The translations under genes and the position numbers were made by a program. Positions 7,308-15,640 of a stretch of 20,260 bases of DNA are shown piece by piece. The notes below the pieces were generated by a model. The model did no database searches. It worked only from the letters and a program-made list of their open reading frames with translations, and had not been told where the DNA came from. Every line of letters starts with the position of its first letter. The first letter of the stretch is position 1. This DNA is from Acrasis kona (Eukaryota > Heterolobosea > Eutetramitea > Acrasida > Acrasidae), in contig JAOPGA020001838.1 in the NCBI GenBank assembly GCA_026419775.2, positions 1 to 20,260 on the forward strand, read 5' to 3'.

Positions 7308-9005
7308 ATGTTTCACAACGCACAGAAGAGAGCCAGGCCTGGTAATTATACTGCTGGCAGCGGATATGCATATCATGGCATGCTAGATAGTATAGAAAGC
7401 ATTATTGATAGGAACAAAAACGATAAAGAAGGTGACGATGCTAAAGCTGTGGAACGAAAAATCAAAAGACAAAAGACGGAAGAAGAAAGCATATACAAGG
7501 CATTACCGAACAATGACTTGGATCTGGATTCAGTCAGCATTCTTAACGAGGACCTTGTCGGCGTACTCAAAAATGATTTTAAATTCAACTACCTAACGCC
7601 CGTTCAACATCATGCACTACAAGATTTAATCAATGGCAAGGATGCATTCATAAATTCAAAGGCAAAAAGCGGCAAAACATTAGCCTTCTTGCTCCCATTA
7701 ATTCACAATCTCGTGCGTGGTTCTTTTAAACCAGAGAATGGTACAGGTGTTATTGTATTAGTGCCCACTAGAGAATCAGCCTTACAAGTACACTCCATAT
7801 GCCAGAAGCTAATGAAGCCTTTTGGAGCAATTACAATTGGTTGTCTACTGGACGATGAGCATTATCAAGAAGAAATTGGTCTCTTTCGCCTTACGGGTGG
7901 TATAAATCTCTTAATCGGTACGCCTGGTCGTCTCATGCATAACATTAGCAATAATCGTTCTTTCAAGTATTCGAATCTTCGTGCTGTAGTTCTTGATGAT
8001 TGTGATAAAATGGTTGAAATGAACTTTGAAGATCAAATCAGAAGGATTTTTGGTCGGCTTCCACCAAGGCGTCAAGTGATCATAATGTCTAGTTCAATAA
8101 AAGATAAGGCTGTTGATTTGTCCAATGAGCTCATGAGATATGAGCAATGTGTCATGTATAGTGATGCCATCCACTCTGAGGATGTCGAGGAACAAAAGTG
8201 TCTTGAAAAGTCCGTTGTCTATCCGATTGAATTAAAAATTGTTTATCTCCTTACAATATTAAAGAACCATTGTGACAAAATCACCGAGTACAATGAAGCA
8301 AAAGGGACCCAGATTTATAAGAATTGCCTAATCTTCTTCTCTTCAAGGCATTCTGTAGAATACCACTGGTTTTTGATGTCTTTGTTGAGGAACCAACACT
8401 TCTCCAACATCAAGTTCACAACACTACACGGAGAAAGCAAGGGATGCAGTGACAAGGTAAACTATTTTGTAAGGGATGAAAATGAGAGTTACTCCTTGAA
8501 CGTTATATTTTGTACAGATGTATCTTCAAAAGGCCTTGATATTCCATTTGTTGATTTGATGGTACATTTTGACCTCCCAGATAGCCTTGAGCAATACAAA
8601 CAGCGTCTTAGCCGCTTTGGCAACAAGAAGTACATTAACAAGAAGCGCATGGATACATCTATTCTAATGCTGAACTTGGTACAAGTAAAAGAAAATAAGA
8701 AAATGTTGAAGACCATATCAAGTAGAAATCTCAAGACTTTAAATTTTGAAAAAGAAGAATTAATTATAACAATACTTCCTCTTGCTCAAAGTAAAGTAAA
8801 AAAGGTCAATAGATTTTCTGATTTGGGGGCCAAACTAGTCCGAAGTAATGAGTCATATCCAAAGCAGTACACCATTAACCAAATATTACAATCTTTCGCA
8901 ATGCCCACAGCAGTTGCACCCACAGATGGTGTAACATCAAGACAAAATATAACGCAGGAGCTTTTGAGTGAGTGGATAGAAATAATAAAAGAGAGACAGA
9001 AATAA
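7308..9005 (+). CDS. degenerate DEAD-box helicase-like protein (Has1/DDX18-like)
   Basis: A 565-residue intronless protein with both RecA-like domains of a DEAD-box RNA helicase. It is closest by eye to Has1/DDX18, the 60S ribosome-assembly helicase: FKFNYLTPVQ, SGKTLAFLLP, NGTGVIVLVPTRE and IFFSSRHSVEYH all echo that family. Several catalytic motifs are altered. Walker A is SKAKSGKT (117-124; usual AxTGSGKT), motif II is DDCD (230-233; DEAD), motif III is SSS (261-263; SAT), motif V has SSKGLDIP (AARGLDIP), and motif VI is QRLSRFGN (432-439; HRxGRxGR). The Q motif (Gln100), PTRE and TPGR are kept. Activity is probably reduced or lost, and it may be a structural paralogue. The N-terminus is basic (KIKRQK). 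The start 7308 is the first in-frame ATG. AATAAA overlaps the stop (9001-9006). Confidence 0.85.
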   Translation: MFHNAQKRARPGNYTAGSGYAYHGMLDSIESIIDRNKNDKEGDDAKAVERKIKRQKTEEESIYKALPNNDLDLDSVSILNEDLVGVLKNDFKFNYLTPVQHHALQDLINGKDAFINSKAKSGKTLAFLLPLIHNLVRGSFKPENGTGVIVLVPTRESALQVHSICQKLMKPFGAITIGCLLDDEHYQEEIGLFRLTGGINLLIGTPGRLMHNISNNRSFKYSNLRAVVLDDCDKMVEMNFEDQIRRIFGRLPPRRQVIIMSSSIKDKAVDLSNELMRYEQCVMYSDAIHSEDVEEQKCLEKSVVYPIELKIVYLLTILKNHCDKITEYNEAKGTQIYKNCLIFFSSRHSVEYHWFLMSLLRNQHFSNIKFTTLHGESKGCSDKVNYFVRDENESYSLNVIFCTDVSSKGLDIPFVDLMVHFDLPDSLEQYKQRLSRFGNKKYINKKRMDTSILMLNLVQVKENKKMLKTISSRNLKTLNFEKEELIITILPLAQSKVKKVNRFSDLGAKLVRSNESYPKQYTINQILQSFAMPTAVAPTDGVTSRQNITQELLSEWIEIIKERQK

Positions 9006-9052
9006 ATACTATTCCATAAGAAAAAAATCTTCGTTTTATTCTTCCATCATTA

Positions 9053-9312
9053 TCAAAAATTGGATTGTTTGGGAATCTGCGGTACTCTGGCGCATTCTCA
9101 TATGATACAATTGAATCCTCTAGTTTTGTATTTGTTTTTAGTGGTGTTACTGTGGAATGATTTTCAACATCGTCTGTAGCAACAACTCCACTCCTGAATT
9201 TCTCTCTCGTGCTGTTAATGGCATATTTGATATCATCTAATCCATAGTATTGAGAAAAAGCGAGCCCGGCCAGTGTGGTGACTATCGCCGATCTTATAAG
9301 GTATCTTGGCAT
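9053..9312 (-). CDS. small single-span membrane protein, probably spliced
   Basis: The ATG at 9312 opens MPRYLIRSAIVTTLAGLAFSQYYGLDD: a basic N-terminus, one short hydrophobic helix, then a hydrophilic tail. This layout is common in small mitochondrial or secretory membrane proteins. Unspliced, the frame runs on to 8875, under the helicase gene. A 32-nt intron at 9108-9077 (GTATCA...CCGCAG, phase 0) would instead give a TGA at 9055-9053 and a 75-residue product, with AATAAA 13 nt downstream (minus strand, 9040-9035) in the right place. I prefer the spliced model because it removes the overlap and fits the poly(A) signal. No family recognised; a MICOS-like small subunit is only a guess. Confidence 0.55.
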
Positions 9313-9418
9313 CTGTGTTGTATTTTTGTAAAGTATACGTTACGAAAAGTTTTTAACATGATTTGTTAGACTTGTCAGATAACAGCGCAAAAGATGAAAG
9401 TTATATGTAATATTTATT

Positions 9419-10039
9419 TTAATTTGTATTTTTAATGGATAAATGCTTGATGTAATCCAGCTTTGGATAATTCTCCTTCAAGTACTTGTTTCCTTCGGAG
9501 TAGATTTCATTTTGTGATGGTGATTGCCCATATTTGCTGTAAATGCTGTCCAATATTTTCATATCCTCTTCACTTGACACTTCTCCAAATGGAGCAAATC
9601 CCATGCCATCAAGACGAGAATTATTTCCATAGTTGATGAAAAGTTGTGTTGTACGGGTATTGGCCCCTGCAGTTGCGAAGGAGATAGTTCCACGAACGTT
9701 GGATTTGGCAACCTTGTCATCTTTTATTTTCAAATCCTTCCACTTGGCCGATTTGGCAGGATCTGCTGCAATACCAAATTGAACAACAAAACCAGGCAAT
9801 ACTCTAAAAAAACCACTATCATCATAGTATTTCTCTTCCTTGATCAGAGTATAAAATCTATCCACACCAATGGGGGACCAGCTGCGATGAATGTTGATGG
9901 TTACATTTTCGCTCTTCCCAAGCTCTGTTCTGGTGATTTCCAAGATGCACGAGAATTGTTCGGGTGCCTGGGTCTCTGATAATACTTCTCCGATAATCAG
10001 TAGAAGAAGAACAGATGCTAGTGCGAATCCTTTGATCAT
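9419..10039 (-). CDS. secreted or ER cyclophilin-type peptidyl-prolyl isomerase
   Basis: A 206-residue protein with a clear signal peptide (residues 1-21, MIKGFALASVLLLLIIGEVLS) and a cyclophilin domain (about 28-200). Arg79, Phe84 and Gln87 of FFRVLPGFVVQFG are conserved catalytic-site residues. NVRGTISFATAGANTRTTQLFIN and RLDGMGFAPFGEV mark the subgroup with the N-T-R-T-T-Q motif, widespread in bacteria and protists. The Trp of human cyclophilin A (W121) is Arg142 here, so low cyclosporin sensitivity is expected. NVT and NNS sites could be N-glycosylated. There is no KDEL-type tail (it ends IKNTN), so it may be secreted. AATAAA directly abuts the stop (minus strand, 9418-9413). Confidence 0.9.
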   Translation of the reverse strand: MIKGFALASVLLLLIIGEVLSETQAPEQFSCILEITRTELGKSENVTINIHRSWSPIGVDRFYTLIKEEKYYDDSGFFRVLPGFVVQFGIAADPAKSAKWKDLKIKDDKVAKSNVRGTISFATAGANTRTTQLFINYGNNSRLDGMGFAPFGEVSSEEDMKILDSIYSKYGQSPSQNEIYSEGNKYLKENYPKLDYIKHLSIKNTN

Positions 10040-10134
10040 CCAAGTTGCTTCTTACAAAGTAATGACGAACCAGATCAAAGAGAGTCAAACAATCATTCTA
10101 AATAACATCATTTATTAACATTTTCACACGTACA

Positions 10135-12201
10135 CTACTCCTCTTCATAAATATCAAGAATGTTAAAAGAAGGAATAGACACGCTAGACGTCAACGCATT
10201 CGTCCTCCTCACCAAATCACCACTACTTTCAACAGCAACATCTTCTGCAGCCATCACACCATTTTTATAACAAAACACCTGATCGCTAACCATTTGCTTC
10301 TTTATTGCACTCAAACAGTCCTGAAGTTGCATTTCAATCCTACAACGATTCTTGATGATGCTCATTCTAACAAAAGTACGACGCGCCCCTTGTTCTAAAC
10401 AGTTTTGTATTTCGGGAATGGTAGGATTTGTCAACAATCTCGTGTAATTCTTCACTTCAAAGTCAGCAGGTAAGATGGTAATGCCTCCCGTGTAAGTCTG
10501 CGTCAACAATCTCTCCAAGAACTTTAATCTCTTCGGAACCAAATTGTATTCGAACATTTGCAACAGTCTGTGCTTACTTTCTTGAAATAAAAAATGTTTA
10601 ATTTTCCCAAATACAGTTCCCTTCTCTTCGGTGTCAATGTTGTTGGCGTTCAAAAAAGGTATCACGTATGGGTTGACCTGCGACACGATCAAATTATTCA
10701 CATTAAAAAGTTCGCTCAACCTCTCCACCGGTAGATCCGCATAAATACTTCCGTCGCTGAATTGAACTCCGCTGGCGTGATAATTAATAATGTGTCCGCG
10801 ACGATCTTTGGCCATGAGGCTGACTGGTTTGTACACGCCTGGAACGCAACAACTGGCGGCTGCGGCGCTCCACACCAATACGTGAGGAGATGTCAAGTAA
10901 TTGAGCAAGCTTGGTCCCATGCTGAACTTTTGGTTGCTGCTGATGGTAATGTTGAGTATGCGACCTGATTTTTTGTAAGCCTCCTCGAAGGTGACGTCTC
11001 CAATGTTATCTCGAAGGCATTGTTGTAATTTGGAAATGTCCATCAACACTCCGCTCCTCATGAAACGTAAAATCTTTCTAATGGCGCTGTGACGAAATTG
11101 TTGACTCACGCCGCAACCGCCGCCAAACATGTCGAGGTTGAAGCGACTGGGGTTGAAGCAATGAGGCATCTCATCATCGCTGTGCATGCACAAGTAACTG
11201 GCGACGATGGCACCGGCGCTACTTCCGCTGATGATTTTCGGTAATAGATTTTCCTCGAATAATGCTTTTGCGACACCAAAGTGGTACATGCCTAGAGATG
11301 CACCGCCGCTCAGGAGGAGAGCGGTACGTCCGAAGCTGTGGCTAGTGTCTCTGAAAAAGTAGAATTTATCGATCAATTCTTGTGCATCATTCGTTGGTGC
11401 GTCTTTGATGTAATCCAACATTTCACAAACCTATAAAAAAATTACAAAATTAAAATGTGTGTGTGTTACTTGATCAATGTAATTTTCGATCAGCTCTTTG
11501 GTGCCAACTGAACAATTCTTGTATAAAACTGGGTTCGAAATTCCGCAAATGTTGCGATGCAGTTGCGTCCGCAGGGACCATTCCATTCCGTGTAGGTCCT
11601 TGCTAATCATCAATTCTTTGAGTTTGAACATTCTATCTTCCGTTCCCATGTAATCATACTTGTCGGATTCATTTACCTGTGCGTGTGTAAAATTAGAAAT
11701 TGTTGACACTAACCTTCTTCCAAATGTCTATGCCCTTGAGCTCGTCGAGGCGATGAGCCAATTCGAGCCACTCTTTGTACGTTTTGACTTCGTGATCCAT
11801 TTTGTGTTTGAGTGAGAGTGCCTCTGCTTTTTGGTCCTGGAATTCTCTCAACACATCTACAACAAATTTACACGAAGTTTGGAACAAGTTGAAAAAGAAG
11901 GAAAGTATAGCTAGGGGAAGAGTTATTGCATTCCTTAGATTCAACATATTTATGAGTTTCAAAAGACTCTCACTTTCGCCAAAACGTCCTAAATATTGTA
12001 AAAATAGATGGGTTGATTTGGGTAAGAAGAAACGTTTGAGCACCGTACGCTCGTAGGTAATATATATTTGTAATTTTGGTTTATACACCTAGATATAATG
12101 ATTGTGCCACTTTTCTAAGACTATGAGAAAATGCTCTTTGAAAATCATTAAATGTTTGAATCGCATTGACCACGTTTTCAGGAAAGCCTCCGCTGTTTAA
12201 G
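10135..12201 (-). CDS. patatin-like triacylglycerol lipase (SDP1/TGL3-5 family), multi-exon, 5' end unresolved
   Basis: A lipid-droplet-type lipase expected to hydrolyse triacylglycerol. Coding exons are 12201-12087, 12049-11714, 11676-11470 and 11430-10135, about 650 visible residues. The introns are 37, 37 and 39 nt, all phase 0. Order: a hydrophobic N-terminal stretch (NAITLPLAILSFFFNLF), a DUF3336 domain spanning the second and third introns (WLELAHRLDELKG...YDYMG...LHRNICGI...GTKELIENYI), then patatin. The patatin domain has GRTALLLSGGASLGMYHFG, GSSAG with nucleophile Ser290 (codons 11226-11212), and FSDGS with the partner Asp445 (10755-10753). NYLTSPHVLVWSAAAASC and LFNVNNLIVSQVNP are SDP1-like. 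The first visible exon has no ATG. It may follow a 61- or 70-nt intron with donor GTAAGT at 12262, but I could not find the start. The stop is TAG, with AATAAA 18 nt downstream. Confidence 0.9.
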
Positions 12202-12543
12202 CTTTTAAGAGTATCAAGTCAATATTGACAAGTATCAAATAAGCAACAAAGCAACCACTTACATGAGCCACAAATTTGATGGATTTGAAATTTATTTACT
12301 CCAACGCATACAATTATACTTTACCACTGATACCGATGAGACCATTCTTATTAAAAACTCGAATCTTTTAACTATTTTTTATTTGATTTCCAAGGCAAGA
12401 CCTTTATCTCTGATCCATTCGTTTTTTGCTTACAATATTTATTTTTAGTAGAAGGTTTTATTTTTTGCCATCTTGATTTAGATTGCTCTTTATAAACAAA
12501 AAGATGATCCGATCATATCAATACTAAACACAAAAAACACAAC
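12202..12543. other. region between divergent genes, holding the missing lipase 5' end and a TATA box
   Basis: The unresolved first exon or promoter of the lipase should lie here on the minus strand. A GTAAGT donor is at 12262-12257, and GTCAATATTGAC (about 12218-12229) is a perfect palindrome. TATAAA at 12491-12496 on the plus strand lies 48 bp before the ATG of the next gene. A 61-codon plus-strand frame beginning at 12263 looks random in composition and overlaps the lipase donor, so it is not called. Confidence 0.4.
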
Positions 12544-13416
12544 ATGAGTACACAAGCTTTAAAGTACACGATGCTCTCAAATGCTGCATTTGCAGGAGCA
12601 ATCTCACTATCAGATATATTTGCTCCCAGGATGTCCCTTGGAATCATGCTCAGGAACTCAATTGGTTTAAAGACCGGATTTGCTAGCGATGAGTACATTG
12701 TTCTTGCAGGACTAATGGGTGCAATCTCATTGTTCTTTTCATTCATGCTTTTCAACATTAGCAGGCGTATGACAGCCAGCAGCATCATAGCCGCAGGAAT
12801 AGCAAACTTTCTAGTCGGTGCAGTTGGATTTTGGAACCTTTACTACCACAGTGATAAAATATCCTACGCAGAAATGATAACAAAAGGCATTTTCAGTTTG
12901 TATGGATTGTTCTACTTATGGGCTGGAAGTTTCAAGATACAAGTGCCTACAATGAGCAGAAGATATTGGTTCTCTGGTATTGGAGCTAACAAGTGGTTGG
13001 CCTTGGACATGTTGGTCACATTCCTTGAGGGAATGTCATTTTTGTTCTTCCGCCGCATAACAGTATGGATGTTCATCAAGGGATACCCATTCACATTGGC
13101 ATCTGCAAGTGACGAGCAACTTTTGACAATGACTACTGCATTCTTCTTCTTTGCAAACATTATCATGCAAGCATCATTCAGAGAAAATCTGGGTCAAAAA
13201 GACATTTTATGGTGTGCATTGGGACATTGGATGTACGTGATCGCCCACAATTATTTAATGTTTACCGTCCCATCATCTGCCACCATCTTCCAATTCATAT
13301 TCATGAGTAAGGATGTGTTCTTTGGATCCATCTTCACTTGGAAGTTGTTGAATTGGGCTGCCCTACCAAAGAAGGAGACTGAGATTGAGATGAAGCGTCT
13401 AAACTCCAGTGCCTAA
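12544..13416 (+). CDS. multi-pass membrane protein with internal duplication
   Basis: A 290-residue, intronless, strongly hydrophobic protein with about eight membrane segments. I recognise no family. The two halves appear related: FAPRMSLGIMLRNSIGLKTGFASDEYIVLAGL (about 26-57) aligns with FFRRITVWMFIKGYPFTLASASDEQLLTMTT (about 168-198). ASDE occurs at 47-50 and 188-191, each followed by a hydrophobic helix, which suggests a duplicated four-helix unit. The tail is charged (PKKETEIEMKRLNSSA). The start has TATAAA 48 bp upstream and A-rich context (aaaacacaacATG). AATAAA lies 8 nt after the stop (13425-13430). It converges on the next gene, with 96 bp between the stops. No signal peptide distinct from the first helix. 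Confidence 0.8.
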   Translation: MSTQALKYTMLSNAAFAGAISLSDIFAPRMSLGIMLRNSIGLKTGFASDEYIVLAGLMGAISLFFSFMLFNISRRMTASSIIAAGIANFLVGAVGFWNLYYHSDKISYAEMITKGIFSLYGLFYLWAGSFKIQVPTMSRRYWFSGIGANKWLALDMLVTFLEGMSFLFFRRITVWMFIKGYPFTLASASDEQLLTMTTAFFFFANIIMQASFRENLGQKDILWCALGHWMYVIAHNYLMFTVPSSATIFQFIFMSKDVFFGSIFTWKLLNWAALPKKETEIEMKRLNSSA

Positions 13417-13512
13417 ATATTTGTAATAAACGTTATCTTCAATAATTCAACAATTGGATTGCTTGTCAACTTGTTCTTTTTATTACTAAAACACTAATTC
13501 TATTTACACAAT

Positions 13513-14730
13513 TTATTCCTTCAATAGGTCCTGTTGGTTCTTCCAGAATCTCTCCTCTTCACTATACACTTCTGTCTGGCGTAGAATTGAGTCTTTTCTA
13601 GAACTTCTATTGGTAGTGCGAGACGACTTTGGAAGAGCGATACCTCTCTCCTCCAGTAACTTATTCAAAGTGGTTCTTGGCGATAGTCTTGGTGTCGGTT
13701 TCTTTTCTGGCGGTGTAGATGAATCGCTATCGGTTTGTTCAGCATTTTGCGAAGGTATCCTCGTTGCTGGTTCCTGAATTTTTCCAAGATCCAGTTTAAT
13801 GTCTCCTAAATATTTACTGAGTGCAGACTTTACAGATAGACGTCCTTTTTGTTGGTTATCGTCCACATTTAACAGGTCTTTCGACTTGATACGAGAGGGT
13901 CTTGGCGAGTACTGACGCTCAACCTCGTTTGGTTCTAGTCTTGTTTCTTTTATGGCATTGTGACTTTCTTCTGCTATTGATGTTGGTTCGTTCATTCGCT
14001 CTAAGAGTCGTTTCTATTAAAGTTAGAATATGAAGATGAAAAGTCTTACTTGTTCTCTCCAGAATTTATCCTCTTCCGACTCGATTAATCTCTTCTCCTG
14101 AGTAGACCACCTTTCTGGTTCCATTTTAACTGGAATTAAAAGTTCTTTATCAGATGGACTGCTTGGGCTTCTACCTTCCTCTACCGCAATAGTGTTTGTA
14201 CTTCTTACGAGCTCATTTTTATCATTGTCTTCAATAATTGATTGCAGACGAGTTGGTGATGAGATGACAATTTCAAAAACTCCAAAGCTGATCAAAGTAA
14301 GATAGATTCTCAAGGAGAAGTTAAATAGGAACAGTGCGGTGTGGCAGAGAAATGTTACAAAGTTCATGCCTTGAAATAATAGTACGAGTGCCCAAATAAA
14401 TCTCATGATATCTGCACCCAACATTCCAAGCATGACTCTCCTCCTTAACTTATCACATTTTGAACTAAATACCTCAAAGGATAGATAGCACATCAAAAGT
14501 AGGTTAATACCCAGCAACCGAGTAATAATCGTGGCCGAGTCGGACTCTGTCCTCAGGTTGCTTGGCAAAAGTACTGTTATGGCTGCACTTGGGGCCATAA
14601 TGCAAACTAATGACAACGGCAATCCAAACACTAATGGCTCGATGTATGCAAACAGCAGCTTCTGTATATCTACACGGCTATCACCAATGCACAACATGTT
14701 AGGAAATGCGTTGAAATGTTTGTGTCCCAT
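13513..14730 (-). CDS. multi-pass membrane protein with repeated FW motif in a long tail, two exons
   Basis: Exons 14730-14050 and 14013-13513 give 393 residues. The 36-nt intron (GTAAGA...TTCTAAC...AATAG, phase 0, in-frame stop) joins two frames that look like separate genes if unspliced. Residues about 25-155 hold five or six membrane segments; residues about 160-393 form a hydrophilic, Ser/Pro-rich, probably cytosolic tail. The tail holds two internal repeats: SEEDKFWREQKRLLER (218-233) with SEEERFWKNQQDLLKE (378-393), and RLSVKSALSKYL (285-296) with RLSPRTTLNKLL (336-347). Such short helical repeats may be docking motifs. No family recognised. A minus-strand TATAAAT (14775-14769) lies 38 bp before the ATG. 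AATAAA overlaps the stop (minus strand, 13517-13512). Confidence 0.8.
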
Positions 14731-15177
14731 TTAAAATTTTAAAATTGGTCAGTTGACTTTGACAAGTTATTTATAAGTCCTATGTACAAAAAACGATTCG
14801 AATCATTATTAAAAGGGGCACTTATTCTTCTCAAGGATATCCAGGTACTAATTGCCGAGATATGAGCCTAATGAGTTACATCATTGCCATTATTCCGAGT
14901 GAATTGACAAGCAGAAACTGACTGTCTCGATCTTGACATAACTATGGAACAATCTTGTAACGAAGTTGATAATTAAGAGTGCGATGTTTCGTTTTAATAG
15001 GTAGATATTTTGTGATTGTATACAACCAACCGGCATAAGTCTTTTCAATTTTATTGTAATAAAATAGTTGGTTGTCTGACAAAGATGCAAAACAAGGGTC
15101 CCTAGCACCGTGGAGTTTCAGGTAGGCAGTGAATTTATTGATCAAACAGAAACGCCTAAATAACATACGAGATAGCG
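14731..15177. other. intergenic region with promoter and nested inverted repeat
   Basis: About 450 bp without a supported gene. It contains the TATA-like element of the minus-strand membrane-protein gene (14769-14775), a TTGAC pair (about 14752-14763), and a nested inverted repeat at 15022-15075. Several minus-strand frames of 70-75 codons are AT-rich, lack ATG starts in good context and are not called. Confidence 0.45.
15022..15075. repeat. nested inverted repeat
   Basis: The outer arms ACAACCAAC (15022-15030) and GTTGGTTGT (15067-15075) are perfect. Inside them, ATTTTATT (15048-15055) and AATAAAAT (15058-15065) pair around GT. The right-hand stems are separated by only one base. The GTTGGTTG arms recall the TTGGTT-rich repeat near 153-380. 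Confidence 0.45.
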
Positions 15178-15185
15178 TATAAAAG
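15178..15185 (+). promoter_or_regulatory. TATA box (TATAAAAG)
   Basis: A strong TATA consensus on the plus strand, 40 bp before ATGATG at 15225. Confident genes of the window show TATA-like elements 38-73 bp before their ATG, so this suggests a transcribed unit here. Confidence 0.45.
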
Positions 15186-15224
15186 TAAGTCCTTGTAAAA
15201 CGTCACTGCTGTGTGTTTGTTCAA

Positions 15225-15569
15225 ATGATGAACAACAGTAAAAGGGTTGAAACCAACAATAATGATGAAAAACTTTCAAGTGTTGGATGTTATTAGAGGA
15301 TTATCGTCCAATGGCGTGTCTTTGCTGCAAAGAAAGCAACGTGGGCTTTGAAATTGGTCGTAGAGTTTTAGAGGAATTATTAGGCTTAATCGCTCAATAT
15401 ACACGAGCGACGTAAAGCAAAGGATCCCACTATACAAAAGGAGGTGCTGCTGAGGAGGTGACACCTTAGCATAAGTGGCAACACCATGCACATTACCTCA
15501 CTACATGACAACAACAACCAACATATTTCTGATGGCTTACACACAGCGAACGACAATTTGTTTACATGA
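15225..15569 (+). CDS. possible small three-exon gene, unknown product
   Basis: Three segments join in frame: 15225-15237, 15297-15411 and 15470-15569 (TGA). The introns would be 59 nt (GTAAAA...TTATTAG) and 58 nt (GTAAAG...CACCTTAG). The 75-residue product would begin MMNNKDYRPMACLCCKE, followed by a helix-like EIGRRVLEELLGLIAQY and a polar, Asn/His-rich tail. Support: the TATA box at 15178, and AATAAA at 15615-15620 before the convergent IFT122 gene. Against: both introns are longer than the 36-40 nt norm and not in phase 0, exon 1 is only 13 nt, and no homologue comes to mind. The unit could equally be a non-coding RNA. The span between TATA and poly(A) is the firmer part of the call. Confidence 0.28.
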
Positions 15570-15614
15570 GATGCTAACACTTTTAGATCAATACCAAATC
15601 ACAGTGTAAATTTT

Positions 15615-15620
15615 AATAAA
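15615..15620 (+). terminator. plus-strand AATAAA poly(A) signal
   Basis: AATAAA on the plus strand, 21 bp before the end of the convergent IFT122 coding region. No confident plus-strand gene ends here, so it supports the small unit starting near 15178. Confidence 0.4.
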
Positions 15621-15640
15621 GCCTTCTATTTAATGATTTT

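Noticed and set aside
10135-12088. Three separate minus-strand genes in the lipase region
   Set aside because: Short phase-0 introns join them, and the DUF3336 domain spans the junctions, so they are one gene.
12263-12448. 61-codon plus-strand frame
   Set aside because: Low-complexity AT-rich composition, overlaps the lipase 5' region, no poly(A) signal at a fitting distance.
13513-14730. Two independent minus-strand genes
   Set aside because: A 36-nt intron with good donor, branch-like TTCTAAC and acceptor links them, and the FW repeat is completed only by splicing.
14796-14805. GATTCGAATC as a tRNA T-loop
   Set aside because: It resembles a B box, but no matching acceptor or anticodon stems are found upstream; no tRNA gene could be folded here.
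14890-15166. Overlapping 72- and 74-codon minus-strand frames
   Set aside because: No ATG in a favourable context, AT-driven composition, and they cover a nested inverted repeat.
15276-15580. Minus-strand frames of 64 and 71 codons
   Set aside because: They lie opposite the TATA-to-poly(A) unit, without their own signals or recognisable content.
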